From Sphingobacteriales bacterium (GTDB lineage: Bacteria; Bacteroidota; Bacteroidia; Chitinophagales; UBA2359): 64,000 nt of DNA. This document shows, one piece after another, positions 8,645 to 18,872 of the stretch (position 1 is the stretch's first letter; every line of letters begins with the position of its first letter). The DNA lies in the NCBI GenBank assembly GCA_016700115.1, contig CP064999.1, positions 4,831,501 to 4,895,500 on the forward strand, read 5' to 3'. A program made the translations under genes and the position numbers. The notes under the pieces were generated by a model that did not search any database, had not been told where the DNA came from, and worked only from the letters and a program-made list of their open reading frames with translations.

Positions 8645-10090
8645 ATGCATCCTACCCTACATACTGAAATTGAAACTTTATTGAATCACAACAAACCACT
8701 TGACGAAACAAGACAAGGGGAAGTTCTTGCCGTTATCGAAGAGCAAAATGTAACCTACAATGGCAAACATTTTTATATAGAAAGCTATGGCTGTCAGATG
8801 AATTTTAATGACAGCGAAATCGTGGCTTCCATTCTAAACGCAGAAGGCTACCGGTTGACCCCTGATTACGAAACTGCCGACCTCATTTTACTCAATACCT
8901 GTTCCATCAGAGAAAAGGCAGAAGAAAGGGTTCGTACCCGTCTAAAAACTTTTGTTCAATTAAAACGCCGTCGTTCCGGTACTTTGATTGGCATATTGGG
9001 ATGTATGGCAGAGCGATTAAAACAAAGCCTGCTCGAACAAGAACAAATCGTTGATTTAGTAATTGGGCCTGATGCTTACCGAAGTTTGCCCTCATTAATC
9101 GCAGAAGCTGAAGGAGGCCAAAAAGCGGTCAATGTCTTGCTTTCGAGAGAAGAAACTTATGCCGATGTTAGTCCGGTCAGATTAGACAGTAATGGGGTCA
9201 GTGCTTTTGTTTCCATCATGCGAGGTTGCGACAATATGTGTTCTTTTTGTGTAGTACCTTTTACCAGAGGACGCGAACGAAGCCGCAATGCCTTTTCAAT
9301 CATTGCAGAAGCGACCGAATTATTCGACAAAGGATACAGGGAAGTTACCTTGTTAGGTCAAAACGTTGATTCCTACAAATGGTTAAATCCTGAAACTAAT
9401 CAAACTACAACCTTTGCGAATCTGCTCGAAATGGTAGCTCAAATCTCCCCATTGTTAAGGGTTCGGTTTTCTACCTCTCATCCCAAAGATATGACCGATG
9501 ATGTGTTATACACCATGGCAAAATATGCCAATATTTGCAATTATATTCATCTTCCCGTTCAGTCGGGTAGCAGCCGGATTTTGCAAACCATGAACCGTAC
9601 TTATGATCGCGACTGGTATATAGACCGAATCGAAGCTATCAAAAAAATTATACCTGACTGTGGAATTTCTACAGATATTATCTCAGGTTTTTGTACCGAA
9701 ACGGATGAAGACCATGCAGAAACATTAAGTATGATGAGTTACGTGCAATATGACATGGCTTATATGTTTGCCTACTCAGAAAGACCGGGTACTTTAGCTG
9801 CCCGAAGGTATGCAGACGATGTACCCGCAGAAGTCAAAAACAAAAGATTGCAGGAAATCATTGCCCTTCAGAATCAACATTCTTTGATTAAAAACCGAAA
9901 AGATGTCGGTAAGATTTTTACCGTCCTTGTCGAAAAAAACTCAAAACGCTCCGACAAAGACCTTTGCGGCAGAACCGACCAAAACAAAATGGTTGTGTTT
10001 CCCCGTGAAAATCACCAACCGGGCGACTATGTACAGGTTTTGATTGAAAGTTGCACCTCTGCTTCTCTCAAAGGAAGAGTTGTCGGGTAA
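8645..10090 (+). CDS. miaB: tRNA methylthiotransferase MiaB
   Basis: A 481-aa radical-SAM methylthiotransferase. The N-terminal MTTase domain begins at YIESYGCQMNFNDSE and has the further cysteines in NTCSIRE and GCMAE that bind one 4Fe-4S cluster. The radical-SAM CxxxCxxC motif is CDNMCSFC near residue 195. A TRAM domain closes the protein. It adds the methylthio group to isopentenyl-A37 of tRNAs that read codons starting with U, which includes the tRNA-Leu(CAA) upstream. The sigma-54 regulator follows after 106 bp without a clear promoter or terminator, so the two may be one transcript. Confidence 0.96.
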   Translation: MHPTLHTEIETLLNHNKPLDETRQGEVLAVIEEQNVTYNGKHFYIESYGCQMNFNDSEIVASILNAEGYRLTPDYETADLILLNTCSIREKAEERVRTRLKTFVQLKRRRSGTLIGILGCMAERLKQSLLEQEQIVDLVIGPDAYRSLPSLIAEAEGGQKAVNVLLSREETYADVSPVRLDSNGVSAFVSIMRGCDNMCSFCVVPFTRGRERSRNAFSIIAEATELFDKGYREVTLLGQNVDSYKWLNPETNQTTTFANLLEMVAQISPLLRVRFSTSHPKDMTDDVLYTMAKYANICNYIHLPVQSGSSRILQTMNRTYDRDWYIDRIEAIKKIIPDCGISTDIISGFCTETDEDHAETLSMMSYVQYDMAYMFAYSERPGTLAARRYADDVPAEVKNKRLQEIIALQNQHSLIKNRKDVGKIFTVLVEKNSKRSDKDLCGRTDQNKMVVFPRENHQPGDYVQVLIESCTSASLKGRVVG

Positions 10091-10196
10091 CTAAAAAACT
10101 TCAAAACCTCTGTTGAGAATTATCATTCGCTTTTAAGCTACCTAATCAATTATCAGATTTATTGTTTAACCCCTGATTAAAACTTCAACTTCTTTC

Positions 10197-11507
10197 ATGG
10201 ATTTTCAGTCCATCAAATCTCGTTTCGGAATTATCGGCAACTCTTCCGGGCTTAATAATGCCCTTAGTGTTGCTGAAAGAGTTGCTCCTACTGACCTGAC
10301 CGTCCTGATATTGGGCGAAAGCGGTGTGGGTAAAGAAGTGTTCTCTCAAATTATTCATGCCTTGAGTCCACGCAAACATAACAATCTGATTGCGGTTAAC
10401 TGTGGCGCTATTCCGGAAGGCACGATTGATTCCGAATTGTTCGGGCACGAAAAAGGCTCTTTTACCGGTGCTTCCGACAGCAGGAAGGGGTATTTTGAAG
10501 TGGTTAACGGCGGAACTATATTTTTGGACGAAATCGGTGAAATGCCATTAGGTACTCAGGCCCGTTTGTTGCGTATTCTCGAAAGCGGAGAGTTTATCCG
10601 CGTTGGTTCGTCAAAAACTCAAAAAACGGATGTCCGTGTTATTGCTGCAACTAATGTAAACTTATTGGAGGCCGTCAAAATTGGTAAGTTCAGAGAAGAT
10701 CTCTACTACCGTCTTAGTACCGTTCCCATTTATATACCCCCTTTGCGCGAACGAAAAGAAGATCTGCTTTTGTTATTCAGAAAATTCAGTGCCGATTTTT
10801 CAGAGCGCTACCGTACTACTACCATAACGCTTGAGCCAGACGCTCAGGAACTTTTACTCAATTATCCTTGGCCGGGTAATATCCGGGAATTAAAAAATGT
10901 CGCAGAACAAGCTTCTGTCTTATCCGTCAAACGCCCGCTCCCTGCCGAAGACTTGCGACCTTTTCTGACCAATGCGGCGGGTTACGAAAACCGTTTTCCT
11001 GTTTTAAGTTCTCATAGTTCCAGCAAACAAGGTCAGGATTTCAATTTTTCTGAGCGGGAAATTTTGTATAAACTGCTTTTTGACATGCGTCAGGAAATGA
11101 GCGAAGTCAAACAACTACTCCTCCAATTAGCAAGCGGGGTATTGCCGGCAACAGGGTTTAATTCCCCTATAATGCCTGTAACAACACATACAACAACACC
11201 TCAAAATTTTTCCCTGTCGCCCGAATATCCTCCGAATTTGCAGCCTTTACACAAAACACCTTTAGGCGTTGACAACAAATCCGGTATTGGCCCTATTGTT
11301 GTCAATCGCACTAATGAAGGTTATGCTAATGAGTTTCCTGCTGCGATTGTAGTGGACGAAACGCTTTCAATCGCCGATCATGAGCGCGAACTGATACAAC
11401 GAGCACTTAAAAAACACAAAAACAAAAGAAGAGATGCTGCATTTGAACTTGGCATTTCTGAACGAACCCTATACCGGAAAATAAAGGAATATAATATTAA
11501 AGAATAG
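10197..11507 (+). CDS. Sigma-54-dependent transcriptional activator without receiver domain
   Basis: 436 aa. The AAA+ domain starts almost at once, with Walker A GESGVGKE (residues 40-47), the sigma-54 contact loop GSFTGA (87-92, Ser where the usual motif has Ala) and Walker B GTIFLDEIGEM (106-116). The C-terminal Fis-type helix-turn-helix is at about 400-436 (RRDAAFELGISERTLYRKIKEY). There is no receiver, GAF or PAS domain, so activity is not set by an obvious built-in sensor. A Q/P/T-rich linker of about 100 residues separates AAA+ and HTH. In related genomes as I recall them, miaB and such a regulator are followed by lptE and secG; here galK follows instead. Confidence 0.92.
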   Translation: MDFQSIKSRFGIIGNSSGLNNALSVAERVAPTDLTVLILGESGVGKEVFSQIIHALSPRKHNNLIAVNCGAIPEGTIDSELFGHEKGSFTGASDSRKGYFEVVNGGTIFLDEIGEMPLGTQARLLRILESGEFIRVGSSKTQKTDVRVIAATNVNLLEAVKIGKFREDLYYRLSTVPIYIPPLRERKEDLLLLFRKFSADFSERYRTTTITLEPDAQELLLNYPWPGNIRELKNVAEQASVLSVKRPLPAEDLRPFLTNAAGYENRFPVLSSHSSSKQGQDFNFSEREILYKLLFDMRQEMSEVKQLLLQLASGVLPATGFNSPIMPVTTHTTTPQNFSLSPEYPPNLQPLHKTPLGVDNKSGIGPIVVNRTNEGYANEFPAAIVVDETLSIADHERELIQRALKKHKNKRRDAAFELGISERTLYRKIKEYNIKE

Positions 11508-11614
11508 CAATTAGCTGACAAGTCCGGGTTTCCAAGAAAATATAATAAAAAAAGGGAAACTTAATGAACTGTTTTATTGTTGTTTAGACATCCTCTTCAG
11601 ACAACAATTCCAGA

Positions 11615-12733
11615 ATGTCAGAGCAATTGTATTTTGCACCCGGAAGGGTTAACCTTATTGGCGAACATTTGGATTATAATGGTGGTAAAGTCTTGCCTAT
11701 CGCCATTTCACAGGGTTTGAAAGCAAAAGTTGTATTTTCCGGCAACTCAGTTATCAAAATCCGTTCTGAAGATTTTACCGGGGAGTTAGTGGTTGATTTG
11801 CAAACTGAAAATTTCTCAAAACGAGATGTTCAGTGGATGAATTATCCTTTGGGGATGATTCAATATTTGTTGCCTTATATTAATCCTGAACATTGCGGTT
11901 TTTCAGCTTTTATCACTTCAGATTTGCCGGCAGGTTCGGGTTTATCTTCTTCTGCTGCCATCGAAGTATTGATAGCCAATATTTTATTAAAATTAGACCA
12001 AACCCAATCTAAAGCAGACGGTAAATTTGTCGCTCAGCTCTGTAAGAAAGTAGAAAACGAATATATCGGAGTAAACAGCGGCATTATGGATCAGTTTGTC
12101 GTTGCAATGGGCAAAGCAGAACATGCCTTGTTATTGGATTGCGATGACCTTAGCCATCAGTATATTCCTTTTTTACCCAAAAGTCATACTTTGTTGGTGA
12201 TGAATACCAATAAATCACGCAATCTGACAGATTCAAAATACAATGAGCGAAAAGAGGAATGTGAACTTGCCTTAATCGAAATTAACCGGCACCGGAACAA
12301 TCATCCCATTTCAAATCTAAGTCAGGCAGATTTTAAGTGGCTTGGATACATCAAAGACGGGCTTTTACAAAAACGGGCAAAGCATGTTATCACAGAAAAC
12401 TACCGCGTACATGCGGCGGTAAATGAAATTCAAAACGGCGATTGGTTTAACTTTGGCGAATTGTTGTTTCAGTCTCATATTTCATTAAAGAACAACTATG
12501 AAGTGTCGGGCTTTGAATTAGACACTCTGGTTGATTTATCCAAACAATCTCCCGGCTGTATAGGAGCAAGAATGACAGGAGCCGGTTTTGGAGGGTGTGC
12601 CATCGCCTTAGTTGATTCAAACATGGTTTGGCAGTTTATTGAAAAGGTAAAACCCGCCTACGATAAAGCCACCGGTCTTTCACTTCAGATTATTCCTACT
12701 CAGGCAGAAAACGGAGTGCATTTAATCGAATGA
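11615..12733 (+). CDS. galK: Galactokinase
   Basis: A 372-aa GHMP kinase. It has the galactokinase signature PGRVNLIGEHLDYNGG (residues 9-24), the ATP-binding motif LPAGSGLSSSAA (about 110-121) and the C-terminal GARMTGAGFGGCAIAL. It phosphorylates galactose at C1, the first step of the Leloir pathway. No galT, galE or galM gene is adjacent. There is no promoter match in the 107-bp gap after the sigma-54 regulator. Confidence 0.93.
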   Translation: MSEQLYFAPGRVNLIGEHLDYNGGKVLPIAISQGLKAKVVFSGNSVIKIRSEDFTGELVVDLQTENFSKRDVQWMNYPLGMIQYLLPYINPEHCGFSAFITSDLPAGSGLSSSAAIEVLIANILLKLDQTQSKADGKFVAQLCKKVENEYIGVNSGIMDQFVVAMGKAEHALLLDCDDLSHQYIPFLPKSHTLLVMNTNKSRNLTDSKYNERKEECELALIEINRHRNNHPISNLSQADFKWLGYIKDGLLQKRAKHVITENYRVHAAVNEIQNGDWFNFGELLFQSHISLKNNYEVSGFELDTLVDLSKQSPGCIGARMTGAGFGGCAIALVDSNMVWQFIEKVKPAYDKATGLSLQIIPTQAENGVHLIE

Positions 12734-12829
12734 ACCTGTTAGTTTTTACTTAAACATCCGGTGTTGTCAGTTCAACATTAACCAATTGCAACTGCATGGG
12801 TTGCTTACTTTTAAAATGACGGATAAACC

Positions 12830-12861
12830 TTTGGACTAACGCTTTGTTTGACTTACCTTTG
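12830..12861 (+). promoter_or_regulatory. Promoter of the CCA-adding enzyme gene
   Basis: TTTG at 12830-12833 and TACCTTTG at 12854-12861 (24 bp start to start) match the Bacteroidota consensus closely. This gives a leader of about 115 nt. Confidence 0.6.
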
Positions 12862-12985
12862 CAAACCGTTTGAAATAAATGTTTTTTAAAAACACTATAA
12901 GAAACGGTTATCTAATGCAAATCGTTTCCGCAATTTACCGATAGTTCAGATCCGTTTTGCCCTCTTTAGTATTTTGCCTCATATT

Positions 12986-14410
12986 ATGCCTGAGCTATCT
13001 TTACCTGAACAACACCGCGAACTCATTTTGGCAGTAAGCCTTGCTGCAGATGAACTTGGCTACCCTGCTTTTTTAATTGGAGGATATGTTCGCGATTTAA
13101 TTCTTAAACGTCCCGGAAAAGACATTGATATTGTTTGTCAGGGAAGTGGTAGTGCTTTGGCAAATTTAGCCGCTCAAAAAATTCCAAATGCCGGACAAAT
13201 TGTAGTCTTCAAAAACTTTGGCACCGCTGTTTTCAGGGTTGGAGAAGTTGAACTGGAGTTTGTGGGCGCTCGAAAAGAATCTTATCAGCATCATTCGCGA
13301 AAACCAATCGTTGAAGACGGAACTTTGGAGGACGATCAAAATCGCCGTGATTTTACTATGAATACATTGGCTATCTGTATTAACAAAAGTAATTTCGGAA
13401 CATTGATTGACCCTTTTGGCGGATTAGAAGATATCGCAAATGGAATCATTAAAACTCCTCTGAATAATCCTGAAAATACCTTTTCAGACGATCCGCTCAG
13501 AATGATAAGAGCTATCAGGTTTGCAACACAACTTAATTTTACCATTGAACCCATAACCTTAAAAGCAATTGAACAAAATAACTACAGGCTAAACATTATA
13601 TCGCAGGAAAGGATTGTTGACGAACTGAATAAAATCATGCTTTGCGCTAAACCTTCGATTGGATTCAAACTTTTGTTTGATACCGGGCTTTTGCCGATTT
13701 TTTTTCCCGAACTGGCAGCCATGCATGGCGTTGAAGTAATTGAAGGAATAGGACATAAAGACAATTTTTACCACACCCTTCAGGTGTTAGACAATCTTTG
13801 TACGGTAAGCAATAACCTTTGGTTAAGATGGGCAGCTTTACTCCACGATATAGGCAAACCTGCCACCAAAAAATTTAACTCCATGGAAGGCTGGACTTTT
13901 CATGGACATGAAATAGTTGGAGCAGCAATGACAGTTCAGATTTTTAAAAGATTAAAACTACCCCTTAATGAACATCTCCGTTATGTTAAAAAATTAGTTG
14001 CCCTGCATCAGCGCCCTGTTTTTTTAACCAAAGGTGAAATCAGCGACTCTGCTTTAAGAAGGCTTCTTTTTGATGCAGGTGATGACCTTGACGATTTAAT
14101 GACCTTATGCCGTGCTGACATCACCTCTAAAAATGAAGAACGGGTACAACGTTTTTTAGAAAATTACAATACCCTCCTCCAGAAATTACAGGAAGTAGAA
14201 CAAAAAGACCATTTGCGAAACTGGCAACCCCCCATAGACGGCGAACTGATCATGACCACATTCGGATTAAAACCGGGTACTCAGGTTGGCGAGATTAAAA
14301 CAGCTATCCGCGAAGCTATTTTAGACGGTGTTATTGAAAATAATTATGAGGCGGCCTACCAATTCATGCTCCAAAAAGCAGCAGAGTTGGGATTGATTCC
14401 TTTAGAATAG
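12986..14410 (+). CDS. cca: tRNA nucleotidyltransferase (CCA-adding) with HD domain
   Basis: 474 aa from ATG 12986 (an in-frame TTG lies 12 bp upstream). The class II nucleotidyltransferase head has GGYVRDLILKRPGKDIDIV, with the two catalytic aspartates in DID, then RRDFTMN and the ERI region. The HD-type segment LLHDIGKP follows near residue 290, then a C-terminal helical domain. It adds or repairs the CCA end of tRNAs, needed here because the tRNA-Leu in this window does not encode CCA. A poly(A) polymerase role is the main alternative, as the families are close; the HD domain favours tRNA repair. Confidence 0.88.
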   Translation: MPELSLPEQHRELILAVSLAADELGYPAFLIGGYVRDLILKRPGKDIDIVCQGSGSALANLAAQKIPNAGQIVVFKNFGTAVFRVGEVELEFVGARKESYQHHSRKPIVEDGTLEDDQNRRDFTMNTLAICINKSNFGTLIDPFGGLEDIANGIIKTPLNNPENTFSDDPLRMIRAIRFATQLNFTIEPITLKAIEQNNYRLNIISQERIVDELNKIMLCAKPSIGFKLLFDTGLLPIFFPELAAMHGVEVIEGIGHKDNFYHTLQVLDNLCTVSNNLWLRWAALLHDIGKPATKKFNSMEGWTFHGHEIVGAAMTVQIFKRLKLPLNEHLRYVKKLVALHQRPVFLTKGEISDSALRRLLFDAGDDLDDLMTLCRADITSKNEERVQRFLENYNTLLQKLQEVEQKDHLRNWQPPIDGELIMTTFGLKPGTQVGEIKTAIREAILDGVIENNYEAAYQFMLQKAAELGLIPLE

Positions 14411-14841
14411 ACTGAAATCTTCAGGGTGCCTGATGGGATGTTTTAGGACAGGACTTTAAGGCGGTAGTCTGCTTGGTTAGTTCCTTAAATACCAACTATC
14501 CGCCTCAATTGAAGCTGTTAAGGAAAAAATAAGGGGAAATGGTTGCACTTAATTTTTAAGTTTCGCAGCAAAAAGTCAGATCAACCCAAAACGCCTGTCC
14601 AGGCGAAGTAGAACAATAAAAAACTTTATTTCTATTCTGTCCGGAACTTATTTTTAAGTCCGGTAAAATCTGTTTCCTGTTTGAGTTCTATTTCATCAGA
14701 GGTATTCATTCGGAATGAAAAAAACATTAGCTTTGTCATGTTTAACAAATAAAAGCAACTAATAAGCGTTTAACTTGCAAAAAAATACGAATTTTAGCCC
14801 GTTAAACTGAGCGAGTATCGCTTCAACAAAACTGATAAAGT
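14411..14841. other. Intergenic region, nothing recognisable
   Basis: 431 bp between cca and the next gene. I see no gene, RNA or clear hairpin. Promoter elements for the downstream gene must lie in the last 100 bp, but no good -33/-7 pair is visible. Confidence 0.6.
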
Positions 14842-16506
14842 ATGTCTATGAATTTCCGGCTGATTCTTTTAATGCTATGTTTAGGGTTCCTGCATTTTAA
14901 CTTACTCGAGGCACAGCCTCCAACTGATGGAAGTCAGGAAATTGCCCCTGAAAATGTGGATATCGTCAAACCTTATGAGCCGGTTTTAGCAGATGCTGTT
15001 AAAATTGATTTTGGGCCTGATCTGCCTACAAAAGAAGAATTGGAGAAATCAAAACCTGTTTTTTCTGATTACTTTGTTCCCAACCGGTATTTAACCCTTG
15101 GGTATGACCCGCTTCCTTTAAAACCAATGGCATATAAAACTCAAACCAAAGGAGCCAAGGATTTGGAGGACTTGCACAATATATGGCTTCAGGCCGGTTA
15201 TGGAAATTTAAATACTCCTTTTATTGAAGCCTCGGTTAGTTCGGGAAGGTCTAAAAAGTTGGTAGCAGGTGCGACCGGTTCACATATTTCCTCACAAGGA
15301 CGCAAAGACCTTCAGGATTATGCGCAATCCGGGGTTGGTGCTTACGGAAAGTATTTCACCAAATCCAATTTTTTTGGATTAGATATTGGTTATAAACGTC
15401 AGAAGAATTATTACTATGGTTTCCATGCAGATACTTTGCTGATGCCTCCTCCTTCTGATGCTGATGCCGCAAAGCAGTTGTTTCAAACAATTTCGGGTTC
15501 GGTTGAATTTGGCAACAGCACGGAAAATAAGTCCATCACCGACTACAATTTAAAAACCACCTATCATTGGTTTGGTGATCATTATGATGCAAAGGAGAAC
15601 AATGTAATTGTAAGTGGAACAATCAACCGTTTGTTTAATGAGAATATAGGGGCAGGTATAACCCTACATACCCATTACTCAAACTATAAAGACAGCATAA
15701 GTGTCAACAACCTGATGCTTAATGTCATTCCAAGTTTCACTTACCGGGCATTTTGGGGTACTATTCATCTTGGAGCTAATGCCATGTTAGACCACAAAAA
15801 GTTTTACCCATATCCTTATATAAACGCTTCTGCTTTCGCAATACCGGATAAATTAGAGATTTACCTGATTTGGAAAAAAGAACTTGTTAAGACCAATTAC
15901 ATGAGCCTGACTGCGGCAAATCCTTTTGTCGAACAAATTCAGGATTACAAAAATGCGCGGAGAGAAGAGAGAAATCTCGGGGTAAAAGGAAATGCCGGAA
16001 TTTTTTCGTTTGATGTAAAAGGTGGGCAGGATATTACTGCCAATCAGCCCTTTTTTGTCAATGACAGCACTGATTTACGAACTTTTGACGTGGTTTATGA
16101 TAAACTAACCACCTGGTTTGGAGCTGCTGAGGCAGGTGTAACCTTAAAACAAGGAAGTGTTGGACTTGCCGCCCGCTACAATAGTTTTAAAACTGATACT
16201 ATTGCCGAAGCCTGGCATTTGTTCCCTTTAGACATTATGGTAAATGCCACCTATTCGCCCCTTGAAAAACTAACCCTTCAATCTAATTTATTTGTGTTGA
16301 ACAGGGCAAAAGGAAGATTAGCCAATGGTGATGCCGAAAATCTGAAAGGAATTTTGGATCTTAACTTTTCTGCAAGATATAATTTTACCAAAAACATAGG
16401 AGTATTTGCCAATGTCAACAATATCTTGTCGGTTAAAGCAGAGCGTTTTCTGTATTACCCGGGATATGGACTAAATGCTCTGGGAGGAATTTTGTTGAAA
16501 TTTTAG
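14842..16506 (+). CDS. Outer membrane beta-barrel protein, TonB-receptor-like
   Basis: 554 aa with a signal peptide (FRLILLMLCLGFLHFNLLEAQ). A proline-rich periplasmic stretch follows (VDIVKPYEPVLADAVKIDF, then KPVFSDYF). From about residue 110 to the end, amphipathic strands and aromatic ends are typical of a large barrel. It finishes with GGILLKF, a C-terminal phenylalanine usual for outer membrane proteins. I see no plug domain or TonB box, so the TonB-receptor name refers only to the barrel style. The downstream HU/SPOR gene starts 41 bp later and is probably in the same operon. Cargo unknown. Confidence 0.75.
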   Translation: MSMNFRLILLMLCLGFLHFNLLEAQPPTDGSQEIAPENVDIVKPYEPVLADAVKIDFGPDLPTKEELEKSKPVFSDYFVPNRYLTLGYDPLPLKPMAYKTQTKGAKDLEDLHNIWLQAGYGNLNTPFIEASVSSGRSKKLVAGATGSHISSQGRKDLQDYAQSGVGAYGKYFTKSNFFGLDIGYKRQKNYYYGFHADTLLMPPPSDADAAKQLFQTISGSVEFGNSTENKSITDYNLKTTYHWFGDHYDAKENNVIVSGTINRLFNENIGAGITLHTHYSNYKDSISVNNLMLNVIPSFTYRAFWGTIHLGANAMLDHKKFYPYPYINASAFAIPDKLEIYLIWKKELVKTNYMSLTAANPFVEQIQDYKNARREERNLGVKGNAGIFSFDVKGGQDITANQPFFVNDSTDLRTFDVVYDKLTTWFGAAEAGVTLKQGSVGLAARYNSFKTDTIAEAWHLFPLDIMVNATYSPLEKLTLQSNLFVLNRAKGRLANGDAENLKGILDLNFSARYNFTKNIGVFANVNNILSVKAERFLYYPGYGLNALGGILLKF

Positions 16507-16547
16507 ACTTTATCAGAATAAACCCTTTAAACTACACTTCAAGAATT

Positions 16548-17897
16548 ATGGCAAAAAAAGTAAACATAACTTATTATATCAGTTCCTTGTTGTATGATTA
16601 CAGTTCCGTAGTTGTTCCCGGATTTGGAGCATTTATTACCCAGTATATTCCATCAAAAGTTGATACAGAAACGGGGATGGTCAGTCCTCCGGTAAAGACA
16701 ATACAGTTTAATGAAAAACTAAACCTGAATGATGGATTGCTTATCAGTCATATTGCCCGGCATGAAAGAATTAACGACTCAGAAGCTGAAAATTATATCT
16801 CTAATTTTGTCAACAATATCAACGATCAGTTAAACTATGGCCAACCCGTATTTATTGAAGGACTTGGCACATTCAACAAATTACCACAATCGGAAATTGT
16901 CAACTTTACGCCTGCCCACGATATCAATTTTTCCACAGAAACATTTGGTCTTAGTTCTGTTGAACTCCCGATAATTGAAACTGAAGAAGGTACAGTTCCT
17001 TCAGAAATCCCGCCTCCTCCCTTAGGAACTGAATTTAATTTTCACGCAAACGATGAAATCAATGAAGATGAAGACGGGAACGAAACTTCAATTTATCCGT
17101 CAAACGATGCTCCAAATTCAGAAAAACGCTCTTTACACGAAGTTTTAGCTGCCGGAAGCGGAGGAAATATGGTTACTACAACAACATCTGCCAATGAAGA
17201 ACCGATTGAACCTTCACCCAAAAAACCAAATTACTGGTGGTGGCTGATTCCGGTTGTTTTGTTGGTAGTTTTTATTGTAGTACTGACACAAATGCCAACC
17301 GGAAAAAAAGACGAAACAGATCTTGCAGTTGCCGACAGTATTTCGGAATTACAAACCGATACTAATGATTTGGTTAGTTCGGAAAACGATTTAGGTTCAA
17401 ATCCTGAAAGAGACGAAGCCTATGAGGATGATCAATTCAATGACGAAACATCCGGCAATCAAATCAACAATGATATCTCAGATAGTGGCAACGGGGAATC
17501 TAATGGTTCAACAGAAAATAACAGTGGAAATACTGCGGCTACCCAAACCACTAACACCGCTACATCCACCTCTTCGGCAAGAGGAGGCGCAGCCGAAGAA
17601 CCCAAAACTCCCCCTGCTGCAACAACCGGAACAACCAATAATAACAGAGGAAATGCAACTGCCGACACACAAAATCCACCATCCGGATATTATGTGGTCA
17701 TTGCTTCGCTCGATTCAAAAGCCAAAGCACAAAAAATGTCGTCTAAGTTGAGTAAAAGCGCTGAAAATGTATATTTTATGGAAGCAGAAAACGGCAAATA
17801 CAGAATAGGATATCATTATGAAAAACTATCAGAGGCTCAATCTGCTCAATCTGATTTAAAAAATACTTATACCGGTGCATGGATTCTTAAACGCTGA
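16548..17897 (+). CDS. HU-CCDC81-like and SPOR domain membrane protein
   Basis: 449 aa. Residues 1-125 form two HU-like repeats (VNITYYISSLLYDYSSVVVPG, later VFIEGLGTFNK) like the bacterial CCDC81-type HU domain. A transmembrane helix (WWWLIPVVLLVVFIVVL) lies near 228-246. A long Asn/Thr/Ser/Glu-rich linker follows, and residues about 375-449 are a SPOR domain (GYYVVIASLDSKAKAQKMSSKL). SPOR domains bind denuded peptidoglycan at division sites. The topology places the HU part in the cytoplasm and SPOR in the periplasm. In Bacteroidota such proteins are thought to link the septal wall with an inner partner. Confidence 0.85.
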   Translation: MAKKVNITYYISSLLYDYSSVVVPGFGAFITQYIPSKVDTETGMVSPPVKTIQFNEKLNLNDGLLISHIARHERINDSEAENYISNFVNNINDQLNYGQPVFIEGLGTFNKLPQSEIVNFTPAHDINFSTETFGLSSVELPIIETEEGTVPSEIPPPPLGTEFNFHANDEINEDEDGNETSIYPSNDAPNSEKRSLHEVLAAGSGGNMVTTTTSANEEPIEPSPKKPNYWWWLIPVVLLVVFIVVLTQMPTGKKDETDLAVADSISELQTDTNDLVSSENDLGSNPERDEAYEDDQFNDETSGNQINNDISDSGNGESNGSTENNSGNTAATQTTNTATSTSSARGGAAEEPKTPPAATTGTTNNNRGNATADTQNPPSGYYVVIASLDSKAKAQKMSSKLSKSAENVYFMEAENGKYRIGYHYEKLSEAQSAQSDLKNTYTGAWILKR

Positions 17898-17946
17898 TTA
17901 CAGCCAACATCATCCATACCTGTAATTCGCTATCAAACATTGGTTT

Positions 17947-18843
17947 ATGCAAATACTGATGTTTATACTTCCCCGATTAATCCCCTTGCTAATCCTGAGC
18001 GGTGGTTATTGGTATGTTTGTGAATTAAATGAAAATGATTGCAGTTGCTTTAGTAGCCCGGAAAAGCCAAAATCATTTACCATTGCAGATGGGGATTCAG
18101 TTTTATATGCTGCTGCTGCTCCGGATAGCTTTATCAGGTTTGCCCATTCAAAACCCGAACCGGTCATTCCAAAAGAACTCGAAGATTCATTTCAGAAAAT
18201 TGCAGGTTATTTACACGACAATAATCAACGGAATTTAAAAATTACCTGCTTTTACGGCAATAAAGAAAAAAATCGCACAATATTCCCCAATTTAGGGTTA
18301 GCCCGTGCCGAATTGTTAAAACAAAAACTGTTGTTACTCAATATCCCTCAAAACCGGATAGAAACCAATTCCAGCAAAGTTTCCAATCCACTTTTTATCC
18401 GGGATTATCTGTTAAACGGAGTTAATTTTGAATTTACCTCAAACAACCTGTTGCCGGTCAGTATCGAAAAAATGCTTCAAACCGATTCAATTACCGTTTT
18501 CTTTAAAGACAATTCTACAGACTTTGAGTGTTTAACGGAAACATTAATTTATTTTGAAAACCTGAAACACTATTTACAACAGAATCATCAAATTTCTGTT
18601 TTGATTACCGGTCATACAGACAATTCAGATACCGATGAATTTAACCTGATATTAGGCAAAAAAAGAAGTGAACTCCTCAAAAAATATATGACCGAACTGG
18701 GCTTGCCTGAAAAAAGAATAATTACACAAAGTATGGGCGAGTTACAACCTGTTTTTTCAAATGCTACGGAAGATGAACGAAAGAAAAATCGAAGGGCAGT
18801 TGTTAAAACTATCCTACAGCCAAATATTAATTCCACAAATTAG
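17947..18843 (+). CDS. OmpA-family protein with two OmpA-like halves
   Basis: 298 aa with an N-terminal hydrophobic segment (LMFILPRLIPLLILSGGYWYV) that serves as signal or anchor. Residues about 190-295 are a clear OmpA C-terminal domain: ISVLITGHTDNSDTDEFN, LGKKRSELLKKYM, and the NRRAV motif with the Arg that contacts diaminopimelate. Residues about 60-155 look like a worn second copy (LARAELLKQKLLLLNIPQNRIE) without the TDN motif. It would tether the envelope to peptidoglycan. It follows the SPOR gene after 49 bp and may share its transcript. Confidence 0.85.
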   Translation: MQILMFILPRLIPLLILSGGYWYVCELNENDCSCFSSPEKPKSFTIADGDSVLYAAAAPDSFIRFAHSKPEPVIPKELEDSFQKIAGYLHDNNQRNLKITCFYGNKEKNRTIFPNLGLARAELLKQKLLLLNIPQNRIETNSSKVSNPLFIRDYLLNGVNFEFTSNNLLPVSIEKMLQTDSITVFFKDNSTDFECLTETLIYFENLKHYLQQNHQISVLITGHTDNSDTDEFNLILGKKRSELLKKYMTELGLPEKRIITQSMGELQPVFSNATEDERKKNRRAVVKTILQPNINSTN

Positions 18844-18872
18844 TTTTTTTAACACCATTACTACGATAAACC

